This document shows positions 7,555-16,108 of a stretch of 33,169 bases of DNA, in pieces. The notes under the pieces were generated by a model that was given only the letters and a program-made list of their open reading frames with translations, was not told the origin of the DNA and searched no databases. The DNA comes from Pedobacter sp. ASV12 (GTDB lineage: Bacteria; Bacteroidota; Bacteroidia; Sphingobacteriales; Sphingobacteriaceae), in contig NZ_JAELUC010000040.1 in assembly GCF_016429155.1 (NCBI RefSeq), forward strand, positions 1 through 33,169, written 5' to 3'. Each line of letters starts with the position of its first letter. Position 1 is the first letter of the stretch. The position numbers and the translations under genes are program-made.

Positions 7555-10482
7555 ATGAAATTCTCGAAGCTATTCTTTGCTTTTGTATTGCTTAGCGCTA
7601 CCGGCTTTGCCCAAAGCAAAAAGAACTACAACCAATATGTAAATCCATTTATTGGTACGGGTGGCCATGGACATACTTACCCTGGTCCTGCCCTGCCATT
7701 TGGCATGATCCAACCTGGTCCAGATACCCGTTTGGAGGGATGGGATGGCTGTTCGGGCTATCATTACAGCGATTCGGTGGTCTACGGCTTCTCGCAAACC
7801 CACTTGAGCGGCACTGGCGTAGAAGACTACTGCGACTTTCTGCTCATGCCAACAGTTGGCAAGCCACAGTTGCTCAATACCCAATATGCTTCTCCTTTTC
7901 AAAAGAAAAACGAGAAAGCCAGTCCGGGTTATTATACTACTTTTTTAGACAAATACCAGGTTAAGGCCGAAATAACCGCCACCCGCAGAACCGGACTGTA
8001 CAAATTCACCTATCCCAAATCCAGCGAATCGAATATCATTATCGATCTAAAACACCGGGATAAGGTATTGGATAGTTGGGTAGAAATCGTCAACGACAGG
8101 GAAATCAGGGGCTACCGCAAGTCGAGCGCCTGGGCCAAGGCGCAGGAATTGTATTTCCACGTACGCTACAACAAGCCCTTTAAAGCGTATGGCATCGCCG
8201 TTAACGACGAGCTACAGCCTAATTTGAAGAAAGCAAGAGGCACCAATATCAAATTATATATCCAGTTCGAAACCAGTGCCCAAGAAGCGGTATTGGCCAA
8301 TATCGCCATTTCGGCGGTAGATGAATCAGGCGCCTTAAAAAACCTCAACACCGCTACCGACGGCTTCAATTTCGAAAAAACCCTGCAAAAAGCACAGCAG
8401 AATTGGAACAAGGAACTGGCTAAAATTGAGGTAGAAAGCAACCAAACTAAAAATTTAACTACTTTTTATACGGCACTTTACCATAGCCTGCTTAATCCAA
8501 ATCTATATATGGATGCCGATAACCGTTACCGGGGGTTAGACAATAAAATACACACGGCCAATGGCTTCGAATATTATACGGTTTTTTCGTTGTGGGACAC
8601 CTATCGCACCGAAAATCCGTTGCTGACTTTAATTGACCGCAAACGAACCTTGGATTTCATCAAAACTTTTTTGGCCATGCATCAGCAGGGTGGCTTACTG
8701 CCCATTTGGCCATTAGCAAATGATGAAACCTATTGTATGATTGGCAACCATGCCATTCCGGTTATTACTGATGCCTACGCCAAAGGCATTCGTGGCTTCG
8801 ATACCAAATTGGCGCTACAAGCGATGAAACATGCCGTAAACCGTAAGCAGTTTGGCATTGACGTTTATGCCAAGAACGGTGCTGTTTTAGCCGATATGGA
8901 ACACGAAAGCGCTTCGAAAACCGTAGAATACGCTTACGATGACTGGTGCATTGCCCAGTTTGCCAAAATGATTGGTGCAACTGCCGATTACCAAACCTAT
9001 ATGATGAGGGCGCAAAACTGGAAAAACGTTTATGATCCTTCAACCGGCCACATCAGGGCACGCAATAATGGCGGTTGGTGGAAGCCTTTTAATCCAACCG
9101 AGGTTAACAACAACTATACTGAAGGCAATTCGTGGCATTACAGCTTTAGCACCCAGCAGGATGTAAATGGACACCTTCAAATGATGGGTGGCGAAAAAGC
9201 CTACCAGGCAAAACTCGACGAGCTTTTTACCACCAAGCAAGGCCTTACCGGCAGAGACCAAAGCGATATTACCGGATTGATTGGCCAATACGCACATGGC
9301 AACGAACCGAGCCACCATATGGCCTATTTGTTCAACTTTACTTCGCATCCCGAAAAAACGCAGTATTACGTGAACAAAATCATGAACGAACAGTACCACG
9401 ATCAACCCGATGGTCTTTCGGGCAACGAAGATTGTGGCCAAATGAGTGCTTGGCTCGTGATGAGCGCCATGGGCTTCTACCCTGTTTCGCCAGGCAACAA
9501 CATGTACATCATTGGCACACCTTGGTTCAAAAAGATGAGCATCAGCCTCGAAAACGGCAAAAAAATCATAATCAACGCCCCAAACCGCGACGAAAACAAT
9601 TACTACATCAAGGGCATGACGGTGAATGGCAAGGCCCACCAGCAGCTTTACCTTGATTTTGCCAACATGGCCAATGGGGCTATCATTAATTTTAAGTTGA
9701 GCGCACAGCCAGACATGAGTTACCTGAACAGCCTTAAAAAGCCTGTTATGAAAATTGGGGGTACTTTGATTGTTCCCAACCCGATTATCGAAGGTCCGCA
9801 AGAAACCTTCAAAAACAAAGCGACCGTTACCTTAAGCGATGCCTTGGCTGGTGCAAGTATTTATTACACCACAGATGGAACGACGCCAAATTCGACCTCG
9901 AAAAAATATACAGCACCCTTCGAAATCAGCAATGATATCACCATCAAGGCCATTGCCTATCAAAAAGGCTATCAAACCAGTTACGTAAGTACGGCCGTTT
10001 ACAAAAGAATCAACAACAACTACAGCATCGAGGTGAACAGCGAAATCAACAAAAGCTTTACCGGTGGTGGCAATGATGCCCTGATAGATGGCGTGAGAGG
10101 AGCCATTAACTGGCGCATCGGCAACCGTTGGCAGGGCGTTTGGGGCAAGGATTTTGAGGTAATTTTAGACCTGGGCAAAAGCCAACACGTCAATTCGGTA
10201 AGTGTGGGCGCCCTGCAGGATACGCAGGCCTGGATCATCTTCCCCCCAACAACCGAATTTTTGATTGCTGGCGACGACATGAACTTTAAATCGATTGGTT
10301 CTGTAAAAGCACCAGCTGAAGCCAAAGACTACAATATCCAAATCAAGGAAATTGGCACCAAGGTAAATAGCGATTGCCGATACCTTAAAATTATAGCCAA
10401 AAATTATGGCACATTGCCAAGCTGGCACGAAGGCGCCGGTGGCTTGGCCCATACTTTTTTTGATGAAGTTACGGTAAAATAA
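7555..10482 (+). CDS. GH92 family alpha-mannosidase with chitobiase-C-like and F5/8 C-type tail
   Basis: This 975-residue exported enzyme has a signal peptide ending TGFAQ. Residues of about 25-735 are a complete GH92 domain: VNPFIGTGGHGHTYPG and PFGMIQPGPDTR at the start, FSQTHLSGTG, FSLWDTYRTENPLL, YTEGNSWHYSF (about 521) and GNEDCGQMSAW (about 623), the last two carrying the acid and base residues of the calcium-dependent exo-alpha-mannosidases. Residues of about 750-820 match the chitobiase/beta-hexosaminidase C-terminal fold (ASIYYTTDGTTPNSTS). Residues of about 824-975 look like an F5/8 type C (CBM32-like) domain (VILDLGKSQHVNSVSVGAL). That tail is more usual on GH20 hexosaminidases. 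The substrate is likely mannose-rich N-glycan or yeast mannan. I start at ATG 7555; a TTG precedes it. Confidence 0.93.
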   Translation: MKFSKLFFAFVLLSATGFAQSKKNYNQYVNPFIGTGGHGHTYPGPALPFGMIQPGPDTRLEGWDGCSGYHYSDSVVYGFSQTHLSGTGVEDYCDFLLMPTVGKPQLLNTQYASPFQKKNEKASPGYYTTFLDKYQVKAEITATRRTGLYKFTYPKSSESNIIIDLKHRDKVLDSWVEIVNDREIRGYRKSSAWAKAQELYFHVRYNKPFKAYGIAVNDELQPNLKKARGTNIKLYIQFETSAQEAVLANIAISAVDESGALKNLNTATDGFNFEKTLQKAQQNWNKELAKIEVESNQTKNLTTFYTALYHSLLNPNLYMDADNRYRGLDNKIHTANGFEYYTVFSLWDTYRTENPLLTLIDRKRTLDFIKTFLAMHQQGGLLPIWPLANDETYCMIGNHAIPVITDAYAKGIRGFDTKLALQAMKHAVNRKQFGIDVYAKNGAVLADMEHESASKTVEYAYDDWCIAQFAKMIGATADYQTYMMRAQNWKNVYDPSTGHIRARNNGGWWKPFNPTEVNNNYTEGNSWHYSFSTQQDVNGHLQMMGGEKAYQAKLDELFTTKQGLTGRDQSDITGLIGQYAHGNEPSHHMAYLFNFTSHPEKTQYYVNKIMNEQYHDQPDGLSGNEDCGQMSAWLVMSAMGFYPVSPGNNMYIIGTPWFKKMSISLENGKKIIINAPNRDENNYYIKGMTVNGKAHQQLYLDFANMANGAIINFKLSAQPDMSYLNSLKKPVMKIGGTLIVPNPIIEGPQETFKNKATVTLSDALAGASIYYTTDGTTPNSTSKKYTAPFEISNDITIKAIAYQKGYQTSYVSTAVYKRINNNYSIEVNSEINKSFTGGGNDALIDGVRGAINWRIGNRWQGVWGKDFEVILDLGKSQHVNSVSVGALQDTQAWIIFPPTTEFLIAGDDMNFKSIGSVKAPAEAKDYNIQIKEIGTKVNSDCRYLKIIAKNYGTLPSWHEGAGGLAHTFFDEVTVK

Positions 10483-10484
10483 TA

Positions 10485-10647
10485 GCTCTGATGAGCTGTC
10501 GTTGCGCCCCACATTAACCGTCAAGTAAAGCTTAACCTGTTGGCGAAAAATGCCAGCAGGTGCAATGTTGGTCGGAAACCGAAATAAATAATTAGGCTGG
10601 TCGGGAATTGAATTCCCGACCCTCATCACCCAGGATTTGCAATCCTG
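10485..10647. repeat. Hairpin-rich convergent intergenic region (REP-like palindromes)
   Basis: Between the convergent GH92 and S41 genes lie several inverted repeats. The strongest is GTCGGGAATT-G-AATTCCCGAC at 10600-10620, a perfect 10-bp match. Next come CAGGATT-TGC-AATCCTG at 10631-10647 and ACCTGTTGGC-GAAAAAT-GCCAGCAGGT at 10535-10561, which has one G-U pair. A weaker AGCTC-TGAT-GAGCT lies at the GH92 end. They can serve as a bidirectional terminator. The two adjacent palindromes also resemble REP/BIME elements, which I cannot verify without other copies. Confidence 0.6.
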
Positions 10648-10704
10648 CCAGAATCGAAATCACAGCTTCCACCTCCATACCGTTGCCTTTAAAACCTTGG
10701 CTCT

Positions 10705-11820
10705 TTATTTATTTGCGCTTTCCAATCGACCTTGTATCATCTTGATTTTGTTTTTTTCGGCATTATCAATGCTTACATCAGGTGCAATGCCAATATTGTC
10801 TATCGGATTTTTAGGCAGGCGTTTTGAACGCGATATCGGTATGGTTAAATTGTAGGCATCGCAGGGAATATCGAAATACTGATAATTGGCATAATCTAGC
10901 ATTCCATAAGAATTTTCGCCATAAACAGTTGCTTTTTTGCTTTGTTTAGCCATCAACAAGAATGATTCGGCCGAGCTTGCCGAATTACGGTCAATTAGCA
11001 AGGCTACTTTTTTGGGGTAATCGTAAACCTTGGCTAACGTAATCAATGCCGTATCGCTGCCGGCGGGGTTTACAAATTTACCGATGTTTTTCTTCATTAA
11101 AGAAACGATATTGGCCATGTAGCCAGCGGCATCTTTATTGAGGTTTTTATTGGTAAGTTCTTGTTCGTAAATAGCGATATTATCTGCTGTAGCCCAATAC
11201 TCAGAGACCCATGTAGCTATGGGATTGGTGTAGAGATAAGGCAAAAACGGACTGTAGGTAAAATCGCTGCCTCCCATATTCCCCCTCATATCGATGATCC
11301 AATTAGGGGTTGCTAGCAGTTCGGCTTCGTATTTTTTCATCAAGCTGTCAACGTTCTTTTTTTCGGCATAATCGAAAGAGGGCAAACTGATGAGCAAGGT
11401 TTGGCTACTTAATGGCTTGATACTGGTTTGATTTGCCAGCGTATCTGTGGCGGGTGGTGGCAATACCTTAAACTTGGCAAACCGCTTGTTTAACTGCCCG
11501 AGCTTCTCCGGATATTTTTCGCGGTAGCGCCAATCCAGCTGCACCCTCAAATGCTGATCCTTAAAATAATTGGTCCATGTACGCAATAGTACATAACAAG
11601 TATCGATATTATTGGTTGCTTTTGCCTTTTCGGCTAATTGCTGCGTAAAGCGGTTAAATTCTTTTCGATTCAACGGATTGACTTTATCGTTATAACCTGC
11701 ATAGTTTTTGCTTACCTTGGCTACCGTATAATTGAAATTAACGGTACAATTACAATCTTGAGCAGCTAAACGGGTAGCCAACAACATCAATAAAAGAATC
11801 AAGGCATTTCTCATCAACAT
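10705..11820 (-). CDS. S41 family peptidase (tail-specific/tricorn-type), exported
   Basis: The product has 371 residues, with a signal peptide ending RLAAQ. A helical N-terminal part is followed by the S41 core. The serine motif is R-N-S-A-S-S-A-E (residues 278-285), and NWIIDMRGNMGGS (about 173-185) is the family strand before the active site. The lysine of classical CtpA/Prc enzymes (GExSFGKG) is replaced by GENSYGMLDY. However, D88-Q-H90 in the N-terminal part fits the His of the tricorn-like branch, which uses Ser/His/Glu, so activity is plausible. I see no PDZ domain. It is probably a periplasmic or surface protease with an unknown substrate. It is transcribed toward the GH92 gene and stands alone. 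Confidence 0.85.
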   Translation of the reverse strand: MLMRNALILLLMLLATRLAAQDCNCTVNFNYTVAKVSKNYAGYNDKVNPLNRKEFNRFTQQLAEKAKATNNIDTCYVLLRTWTNYFKDQHLRVQLDWRYREKYPEKLGQLNKRFAKFKVLPPPATDTLANQTSIKPLSSQTLLISLPSFDYAEKKNVDSLMKKYEAELLATPNWIIDMRGNMGGSDFTYSPFLPYLYTNPIATWVSEYWATADNIAIYEQELTNKNLNKDAAGYMANIVSLMKKNIGKFVNPAGSDTALITLAKVYDYPKKVALLIDRNSASSAESFLLMAKQSKKATVYGENSYGMLDYANYQYFDIPCDAYNLTIPISRSKRLPKNPIDNIGIAPDVSIDNAEKNKIKMIQGRLESANK

Positions 11821-11950
11821 CTTTTAAGCAAAGACGAAAGTATTCAAAAAATAGTTGCATCTGAAACAATATTAGCTTCAGCCTTTTACCTTTAATGTCT
11901 TGCCCCATTTTCCAGCCGACTATTTACCTTCCACCTTTGCACTTTCAGCC

Positions 11951-11982
11951 TTTGGTCTTTCCGCATTTAAAAACTATCTTTG
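11951..11982 (+). promoter_or_regulatory. Bacteroidota-type promoter of lepA
   Basis: TTTG at 11951-11954 and TATCTTTG at 11975-11982 are separated by 20 bases, a perfect fit to the TTTG-N19-21-TAnnTTTG promoter of the Bacteroidota primary sigma factor. The lepA ATG begins at 11989, only six bases after the -7 element, so the expected transcript is leaderless or nearly so. Confidence 0.8.
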
Positions 11983-11988
11983 CACAAA

Positions 11989-13776
11989 ATGAAGCACATA
12001 CGTAATTTCTGCATAATTGCACATATTGACCACGGAAAGAGCACTTTAGCCGACCGTTTATTAGAATATACGAATACCATTAGCCAGCGCGAGGCACAAG
12101 CGCAGTTGCTAGACAACATGGATTTGGAACGCGAGCGTGGCATTACCATCAAAAGCCACGCCATTCAAATGAACTATAAAGTGAATGGTGAGGAGTATAT
12201 TTTCAACCTGATTGACACACCTGGCCACGTTGACTTTTCGTATGAGGTTTCGCGCTCCATTGCCGCCTGCGAAGGTGCTTTGCTTATTGTAGACGCTTCT
12301 CAAGGCATCCAGGCCCAAACCATTTCCAACCTTTATTTGGCTTTAGAACACGACCTGGAGATTATTCCGATCTTGAACAAAATGGATCTTCCAGGTGCGA
12401 TGCCGGAAGAAGTTAAAGACCAGATTATTGATTTGATTGGTTGCAAACGCGAAGAAATCATCCCGGCCTCGGGTAAAACCGGAATGGGCATTCCAGATAT
12501 CCTGCAAGCCATTGTTGACCGTGTGCCTGCACCTGTAGGCGATGCAAACGGCCCTTTGCAAGCCTTGATTTTTGATAGCGTATTTAACTCGTTTAGGGGC
12601 ATTATTGCTTACTACAAAGTGGTAAACGGCGAAATCAAAAAAGGCGATAAGGTAAAGTTCATCAACACTGGCAAACAATACATTGCCGACGAAGTGGGTA
12701 TTTTAAAACTAGACATGTCGCCACGCAACAGCGTAAAGACAGGCGATGTAGGCTATATCATTTCGGGCATTAAAGAGGCTCGCGAAGTAAAAGTGGGCGA
12801 TACCATTACTACCGTAGAAAATGGTTCGGCAGATGCCATTCAAGGTTTTGAAGAGGTAAAGCCGATGGTATTTGCAGGCATCTACCCTGTCGACACCGAA
12901 GATTTCGAAGAACTGAGAGAGGCCATGCACAAGCTGCAGCTAAACGATGCTTCTATCGTTTTCGAAGCAGAAAGCTCAGCGGCTTTGGGCTTTGGCTTCC
13001 GTTGCGGTTTCTTGGGCATGTTGCACATGGAAATTATCCAAGAACGTTTAGAACGCGAGTTCGACATGACGGTAATTACCACGGTTCCCAACGTATCGTA
13101 CATTGCATACACCACAAAAGGCGCCGAAATTGTGGTCAACAACCCATCGGATTTGCCCGACCCAAGCAAGCTTGATTCGGTTGAAGAACCTTTTATCAAG
13201 GCCAACATTATTACCAAGGCCGAATTTGTGGGACCGGTGATGTCGCTCTGTATACAGAAAAGAGGGGTTATCGTTAACCAATCCTACCTTACCTCAGACC
13301 GCGTAGAACTGGTTTTTGAAATGCCGATGGGCGAAATCGTATTCGATTTTTACGACAAGCTGAAAACCATTTCCAAAGGCTATGCCTCTTTCGATTACCA
13401 TCAGGTGGGCTACCGAAAATCTGACCTGGTGAGGCTAGACATGCTGTTGAACGACGAACCTGTGGATGCCTTGTCGTCACTGATACACCGCAGCAATGCC
13501 TACGATTTTGGCAAAAAGATCTGCGAGAAACTAAAGGAGCTGATCCCACGCCAACAATTCGAAATCAAGATCCAAGCATCGATTGGTGCCAAAGTTATTG
13601 CCCGCGAAACATTGAGCGCACTCCGTAAAGACGTAACGGCCAAATGTTATGGTGGTGATATCTCGCGTAAACGCAAGCTCTTGGAAAAACAGAAAAAAGG
13701 TAAAAAACGCATGCGCCAGGTGGGCAACGTAGAAATCCCGCAAACGGCGTTTATGGCGGTGTTAAAATTAGACTAA
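11989..13776 (+). CDS. lepA: Elongation factor 4 (LepA), ribosome back-translocating GTPase
   Basis: This is a complete 595-residue LepA. The GTPase domain shows G1 AHIDHGKST (residues 10-18), G2/G3 [12 protein letters not shown] and DTPGHVDF, and G4 NKMD. The LepA-specific C-terminal region ends with the [20 protein letters not shown] segment. EF4 acts on stalled or mistranslocated ribosomes and in 30S biogenesis. The ATG at 11989 is the start. An in-frame TTG at 11980 is actually part of the -7 promoter element, so it cannot be in the transcript. The region upstream (11880-11965) is a degenerate CCTTT-rich tract. folD follows after an 87-base spacer containing GTATTGCG repeats. Confidence 0.97.
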   Translation: MKHIRNFCIIAHIDHGKSTLADRLLEYTNTISQREAQAQLLDNMDLERERGITIKSHAIQMNYKVNGEEYIFNLIDTPGHVDFSYEVSRSIAACEGALLIVDASQGIQAQTISNLYLALEHDLEIIPILNKMDLPGAMPEEVKDQIIDLIGCKREEIIPASGKTGMGIPDILQAIVDRVPAPVGDANGPLQALIFDSVFNSFRGIIAYYKVVNGEIKKGDKVKFINTGKQYIADEVGILKLDMSPRNSVKTGDVGYIISGIKEAREVKVGDTITTVENGSADAIQGFEEVKPMVFAGIYPVDTEDFEELREAMHKLQLNDASIVFEAESSAALGFGFRCGFLGMLHMEIIQERLEREFDMTVITTVPNVSYIAYTTKGAEIVVNNPSDLPDPSKLDSVEEPFIKANIITKAEFVGPVMSLCIQKRGVIVNQSYLTSDRVELVFEMPMGEIVFDFYDKLKTISKGYASFDYHQVGYRKSDLVRLDMLLNDEPVDALSSLIHRSNAYDFGKKICEKLKELIPRQQFEIKIQASIGAKVIARETLSALRKDVTAKCYGGDISRKRKLLEKQKKGKKRMRQVGNVEIPQTAFMAVLKLD

Positions 13777-13782
13777 AAACTA

Positions 13783-13841
13783 GTATTGCGTATTGCGGTG
13801 CTCGTATTGCGTTTTTGCATACGTAATCCCATCTCAATACG
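13783..13841. repeat. GTATTGCG short repeats in the lepA-folD spacer
   Basis: GTATTGCG occurs three times, at 13783-13790, 13790-13797 and 13804-13811. An inverted CAATACG follows at 13835-13841, so a stem between copies is possible. The rest of the 87-base spacer is of the same degenerate wording (CATACGTAAT, TACGCTATAC). It lies directly upstream of the folD ATG at 13864. There is no obvious -7 element in it. Confidence 0.6.
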
Positions 13842-13863
13842 CCCTACGCTATACTCATTACTC

Positions 13864-14745
13864 ATGCAACTACTCGACGGAAAATTTGCCTCAGAAAAAA
13901 TCAAGGCCGAAATAGCTGAAGAAGCAGCTTCATTTTTAGCACAAAGCGGACGTAAGCCCCATTTGGTAGCCATTTTGGTTGGCCATGATGGCGGCAGCGA
14001 AACCTATGTAGCCAGCAAAATGAAAAACTGTGAAAAGGTAGGTTTTCAATCGTCGTTGGTCAGGTATGAAGATACCGTTACCGAAGCCGAGCTTTTGCAA
14101 AAAATACAGGAAATCAACCAAGATGCAGGTGTAGATGGGCTGATTGTACAGCTACCCTTGCCAAAGCATATCGATCCGGAGAAAGTAACCGAGGCTATCG
14201 ACCATCGCAAAGATGTAGATGGCTTCCACCCGATTAATTTGGGCCGGATGATGCGCAATTTGCCATGCTTTATACCGGCTACGCCTTATGGCATTTTATT
14301 GATGCTACAGGCTTATCATATCGATACCACTGGCAAACATTGCGTGGTGGTGGGCCGAAGCAATATTGTGGGCAGTCCGATGAGTATTTTGATGGCGCGC
14401 AATGCCAACCCAGGCAACTGCACCGTAACCCTCACCCACAGCAAAACCCAGAACCTTAAAGAAATGGTACTGCAGGGCGATATTATTGTGGCTGCCATTG
14501 GCAAAAAGAACTTTGTAACTGCTGATATGGTAAAACCTGGTGCCATTGTCATCGACGTGGGCATTAACCGCGAAACTTCGGCAAGCACCAAATCGGGCTA
14601 CAAACTTTACGGCGATGTAGATTTCGAAAACGTAGCACCCAAAGCCTCATGGATTACTCCGGTACCGGGCGGCGTTGGCTTAATGACAATTGTAGGTTTG
14701 CTTAAAAACACCTTGGCTTCTGCGAAGAAAGAAATATATAGCTAA
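13864..14745 (+). CDS. folD: FolD bifunctional methylenetetrahydrofolate dehydrogenase/cyclohydrolase
   Basis: The product has 293 residues, the usual FolD length. The catalytic Tyr48 and Lys52 sit in ETYVASKMK. The family signatures QLPLPKHID, the NADP-binding [17 protein letters not shown], and [11 protein letters not shown] are all present. It interconverts 5,10-methylene-, methenyl- and 10-formyl-tetrahydrofolate in the cytoplasm, feeding purine and formyl-Met synthesis. I use the ATG at 13864 (M-Q-L-L-D-G-K). The frame is open upstream to a TTG at 13786, but those codons are the repeat spacer. It is convergent with the Rieske protein gene, with a hairpin between them. Confidence 0.96.
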   Translation: MQLLDGKFASEKIKAEIAEEAASFLAQSGRKPHLVAILVGHDGGSETYVASKMKNCEKVGFQSSLVRYEDTVTEAELLQKIQEINQDAGVDGLIVQLPLPKHIDPEKVTEAIDHRKDVDGFHPINLGRMMRNLPCFIPATPYGILLMLQAYHIDTTGKHCVVVGRSNIVGSPMSILMARNANPGNCTVTLTHSKTQNLKEMVLQGDIIVAAIGKKNFVTADMVKPGAIVIDVGINRETSASTKSGYKLYGDVDFENVAPKASWITPVPGGVGLMTIVGLLKNTLASAKKEIYS

Positions 14746-14823
14746 TAGCTTATGGTTTATAGTCAATGGACCATGGTTGGCCGTTTATTGGGCAAGCATT
14801 GATTAATCAACCTGCTTAAAGCA

Positions 14824-14848
14824 TTTGTTGGTGTTCTTCACCAACAAA
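14824..14848. terminator. Bidirectional hairpin between folD and the Rieske gene
   Basis: TTTGTTGGTG and CACCAACAAA form a perfect 10-bp stem around the loop TTCTT, in the 194-base gap between two convergent genes. It is followed by no long T run on the plus strand. On the minus strand it is flanked by TTTTG. It is plausibly a terminator for both. The rest of the gap (14746-14939) is degenerate phrase-like sequence with nothing else I can name. Confidence 0.6.
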
Positions 14849-14939
14849 ACCGTCATTTTGATTGCCGATCTCAACAGGATTTGTACATCAACCTGAAACT
14901 TCACGCCAAACCATGAACTGCCGACTATTAACCGGGTAA

Positions 14940-15266
14940 CTAAAAAATCCGCTTCCACCAGCTCTCTTTCAGGCCAACGTACAAGCCATCTTCCCGCTGT
15001 TCGGTAGGGTAAATATTAATATAATCGCCTTGGCCGGGTGCGCCCCTGCCCGTGGTTAAACTATACGCGTAGCGGTGAATGGGACAAACAATATTTCCTT
15101 CCTTGCACCAGCCACCACTTAAAATACCACCTGCATGCGGACAGGTATTTTGTATAACATAGATTTTTTGTTCATACTTAATCAGGCATAGTTTTTTGCC
15201 GTTTACCTTAACCTGCTCCACAATATCATGGTCGGGCAACTCAAAATCTACCTTGAACCATTCCAT
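14940..15266 (-). CDS. Small Rieske [2Fe-2S] ferredoxin-like protein
   Basis: This 108-residue protein consists of one Rieske domain. The cluster ligands are all present: Cys42 and His44 in TCPHAG, and Cys61 and His64 in CPIHRY. There is no signal peptide or membrane segment, so it is a soluble cytoplasmic electron carrier, of the type that serves dioxygenases or nitrite reductase small subunits. No oxygenase gene is nearby. The start codon follows the stop of the upstream lipoprotein gene by a single base, so the two are translationally coupled. Which redox partner it serves is unknown. Confidence 0.9.
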   Translation of the reverse strand: MEWFKVDFELPDHDIVEQVKVNGKKLCLIKYEQKIYVIQNTCPHAGGILSGGWCKEGNIVCPIHRYAYSLTTGRGAPGQGDYINIYPTEQREDGLYVGLKESWWKRIF

Positions 15267-15267
15267 G

Positions 15268-16035
15268 CTAGTATTCGATTTTAAAATTCAGTAATTCTGG
15301 CTTATCTAAAGCTTCGAGCATATCCAATTTCAAGGTAAACTGCTTTTTATCGGCCGACAGTACTGCATTCGGATTTCCCGTACTTTTAGCGGGTCGTGGC
15401 AGGTTAACCACAACAGTACTGGTCATTTTCATATTCATCCCCTTCATCAATTCGAAAGCCTGCTTGTCTTTATCTTTCTTGGCGGCCAAAACATCAAGTT
15501 TGATCATTCGGCCAAAAGTATTGGGCGTAATCACATAATCGTACTCTTTGTTCTTAAAGGGCACATCAGGTTCTTCACCGGCCTCTGCAGGCAGGCCTTT
15601 CGGCTTCATGATGTCGCCAATTTTGCCCTTTTGAAGCAATTCTCCAAAATTGCTCACGAAATAGCTGAGCTCATCGGCAGACTTTCCCTTGTTCATAAAA
15701 TCAAGCTTGAATACGCCTTCGCTCAAATTCAGTTGCATGTGCACATCGCTTTGTTTCATCAGGTTAAGCTCTGCTGGGCTAAATCGTTGCTTTAAACTAT
15801 CAGGCATACTGCCCAGGTTAACCAAAGTATCTTTAGATTCTTTATATGCCTTACTCTGCTTTATAGAATCGGGTGTCATCGCCGCTACCATTTTAAACAA
15901 CCGCCCCATATCCAGGTTATAATTAACAGCATAAGAGCCATCTGCATTGAGGTTATAGGTTTCTTCAACATCAAAGCAAGAGCTTAAAAACAGGCAGAAA
16001 ACAACTAAAACAAGGAGGGATTTAATTTTCATCAT
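15268..16035 (-). CDS. Putative lipoprotein of unknown function
   Basis: The product has 255 residues. A signal peptide with lipobox L-S-S-C puts the lipidated cysteine at position 20, followed by FDVEETYNLNADGSYAVNYN. The mature part is rich in charged and Met residues and looks mostly beta-stranded with some helices. I recognise no named domain. Family members of this general look (a beta sheet after DVEE, then a helical pair) occur in Bacteroidota. It begins with two ATGs (16035 and 16032); either could be used. It is divergent from queE and one base ahead of the Rieske gene, so it is the first gene of a two-gene operon. Confidence 0.82.
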   Translation of the reverse strand: MMKIKSLLVLVVFCLFLSSCFDVEETYNLNADGSYAVNYNLDMGRLFKMVAAMTPDSIKQSKAYKESKDTLVNLGSMPDSLKQRFSPAELNLMKQSDVHMQLNLSEGVFKLDFMNKGKSADELSYFVSNFGELLQKGKIGDIMKPKGLPAEAGEEPDVPFKNKEYDYVITPNTFGRMIKLDVLAAKKDKDKQAFELMKGMNMKMTSTVVVNLPRPAKSTGNPNAVLSADKKQFTLKLDMLEALDKPELLNFKIEY

Positions 16036-16091
16036 CGGTTAAATATTGCTTTAGCAAGATACACCTATTCGCATAAAGCACATAATTTTAG

Positions 16092-16099
16092 TAAATTTG
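16092..16099 (+). promoter_or_regulatory. -7 promoter element of queE
   Basis: TAAATTTG matches TAnnTTTG perfectly and ends nine bases before the queE ATG at 16109. No good TTTG element is found 19-21 bases upstream. The apparent upstream start TTG at 16097 is part of this element. The transcript leader should be only a few bases. Confidence 0.6.
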
Positions 16100-16108
16100 C
16101 CGAAATTT

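Noticed and set aside
9040..9801. Long open frame of 253 codons on the minus strand inside the GH92 gene
   Set aside because: It lies wholly opposite a convincing GH92 domain and its residues (many His/Val/Ala runs) reflect antisense codon bias. There is no recognisable domain or start signal.
10705..11820. Loss of the catalytic lysine in the S41 peptidase as a sign of a dead enzyme
   Set aside because: The GENSYG segment lacks the CtpA/Prc lysine, but the serine motif is intact and D-x-H90 fits the tricorn-like Ser/His/Glu branch, so inactivity is not shown.
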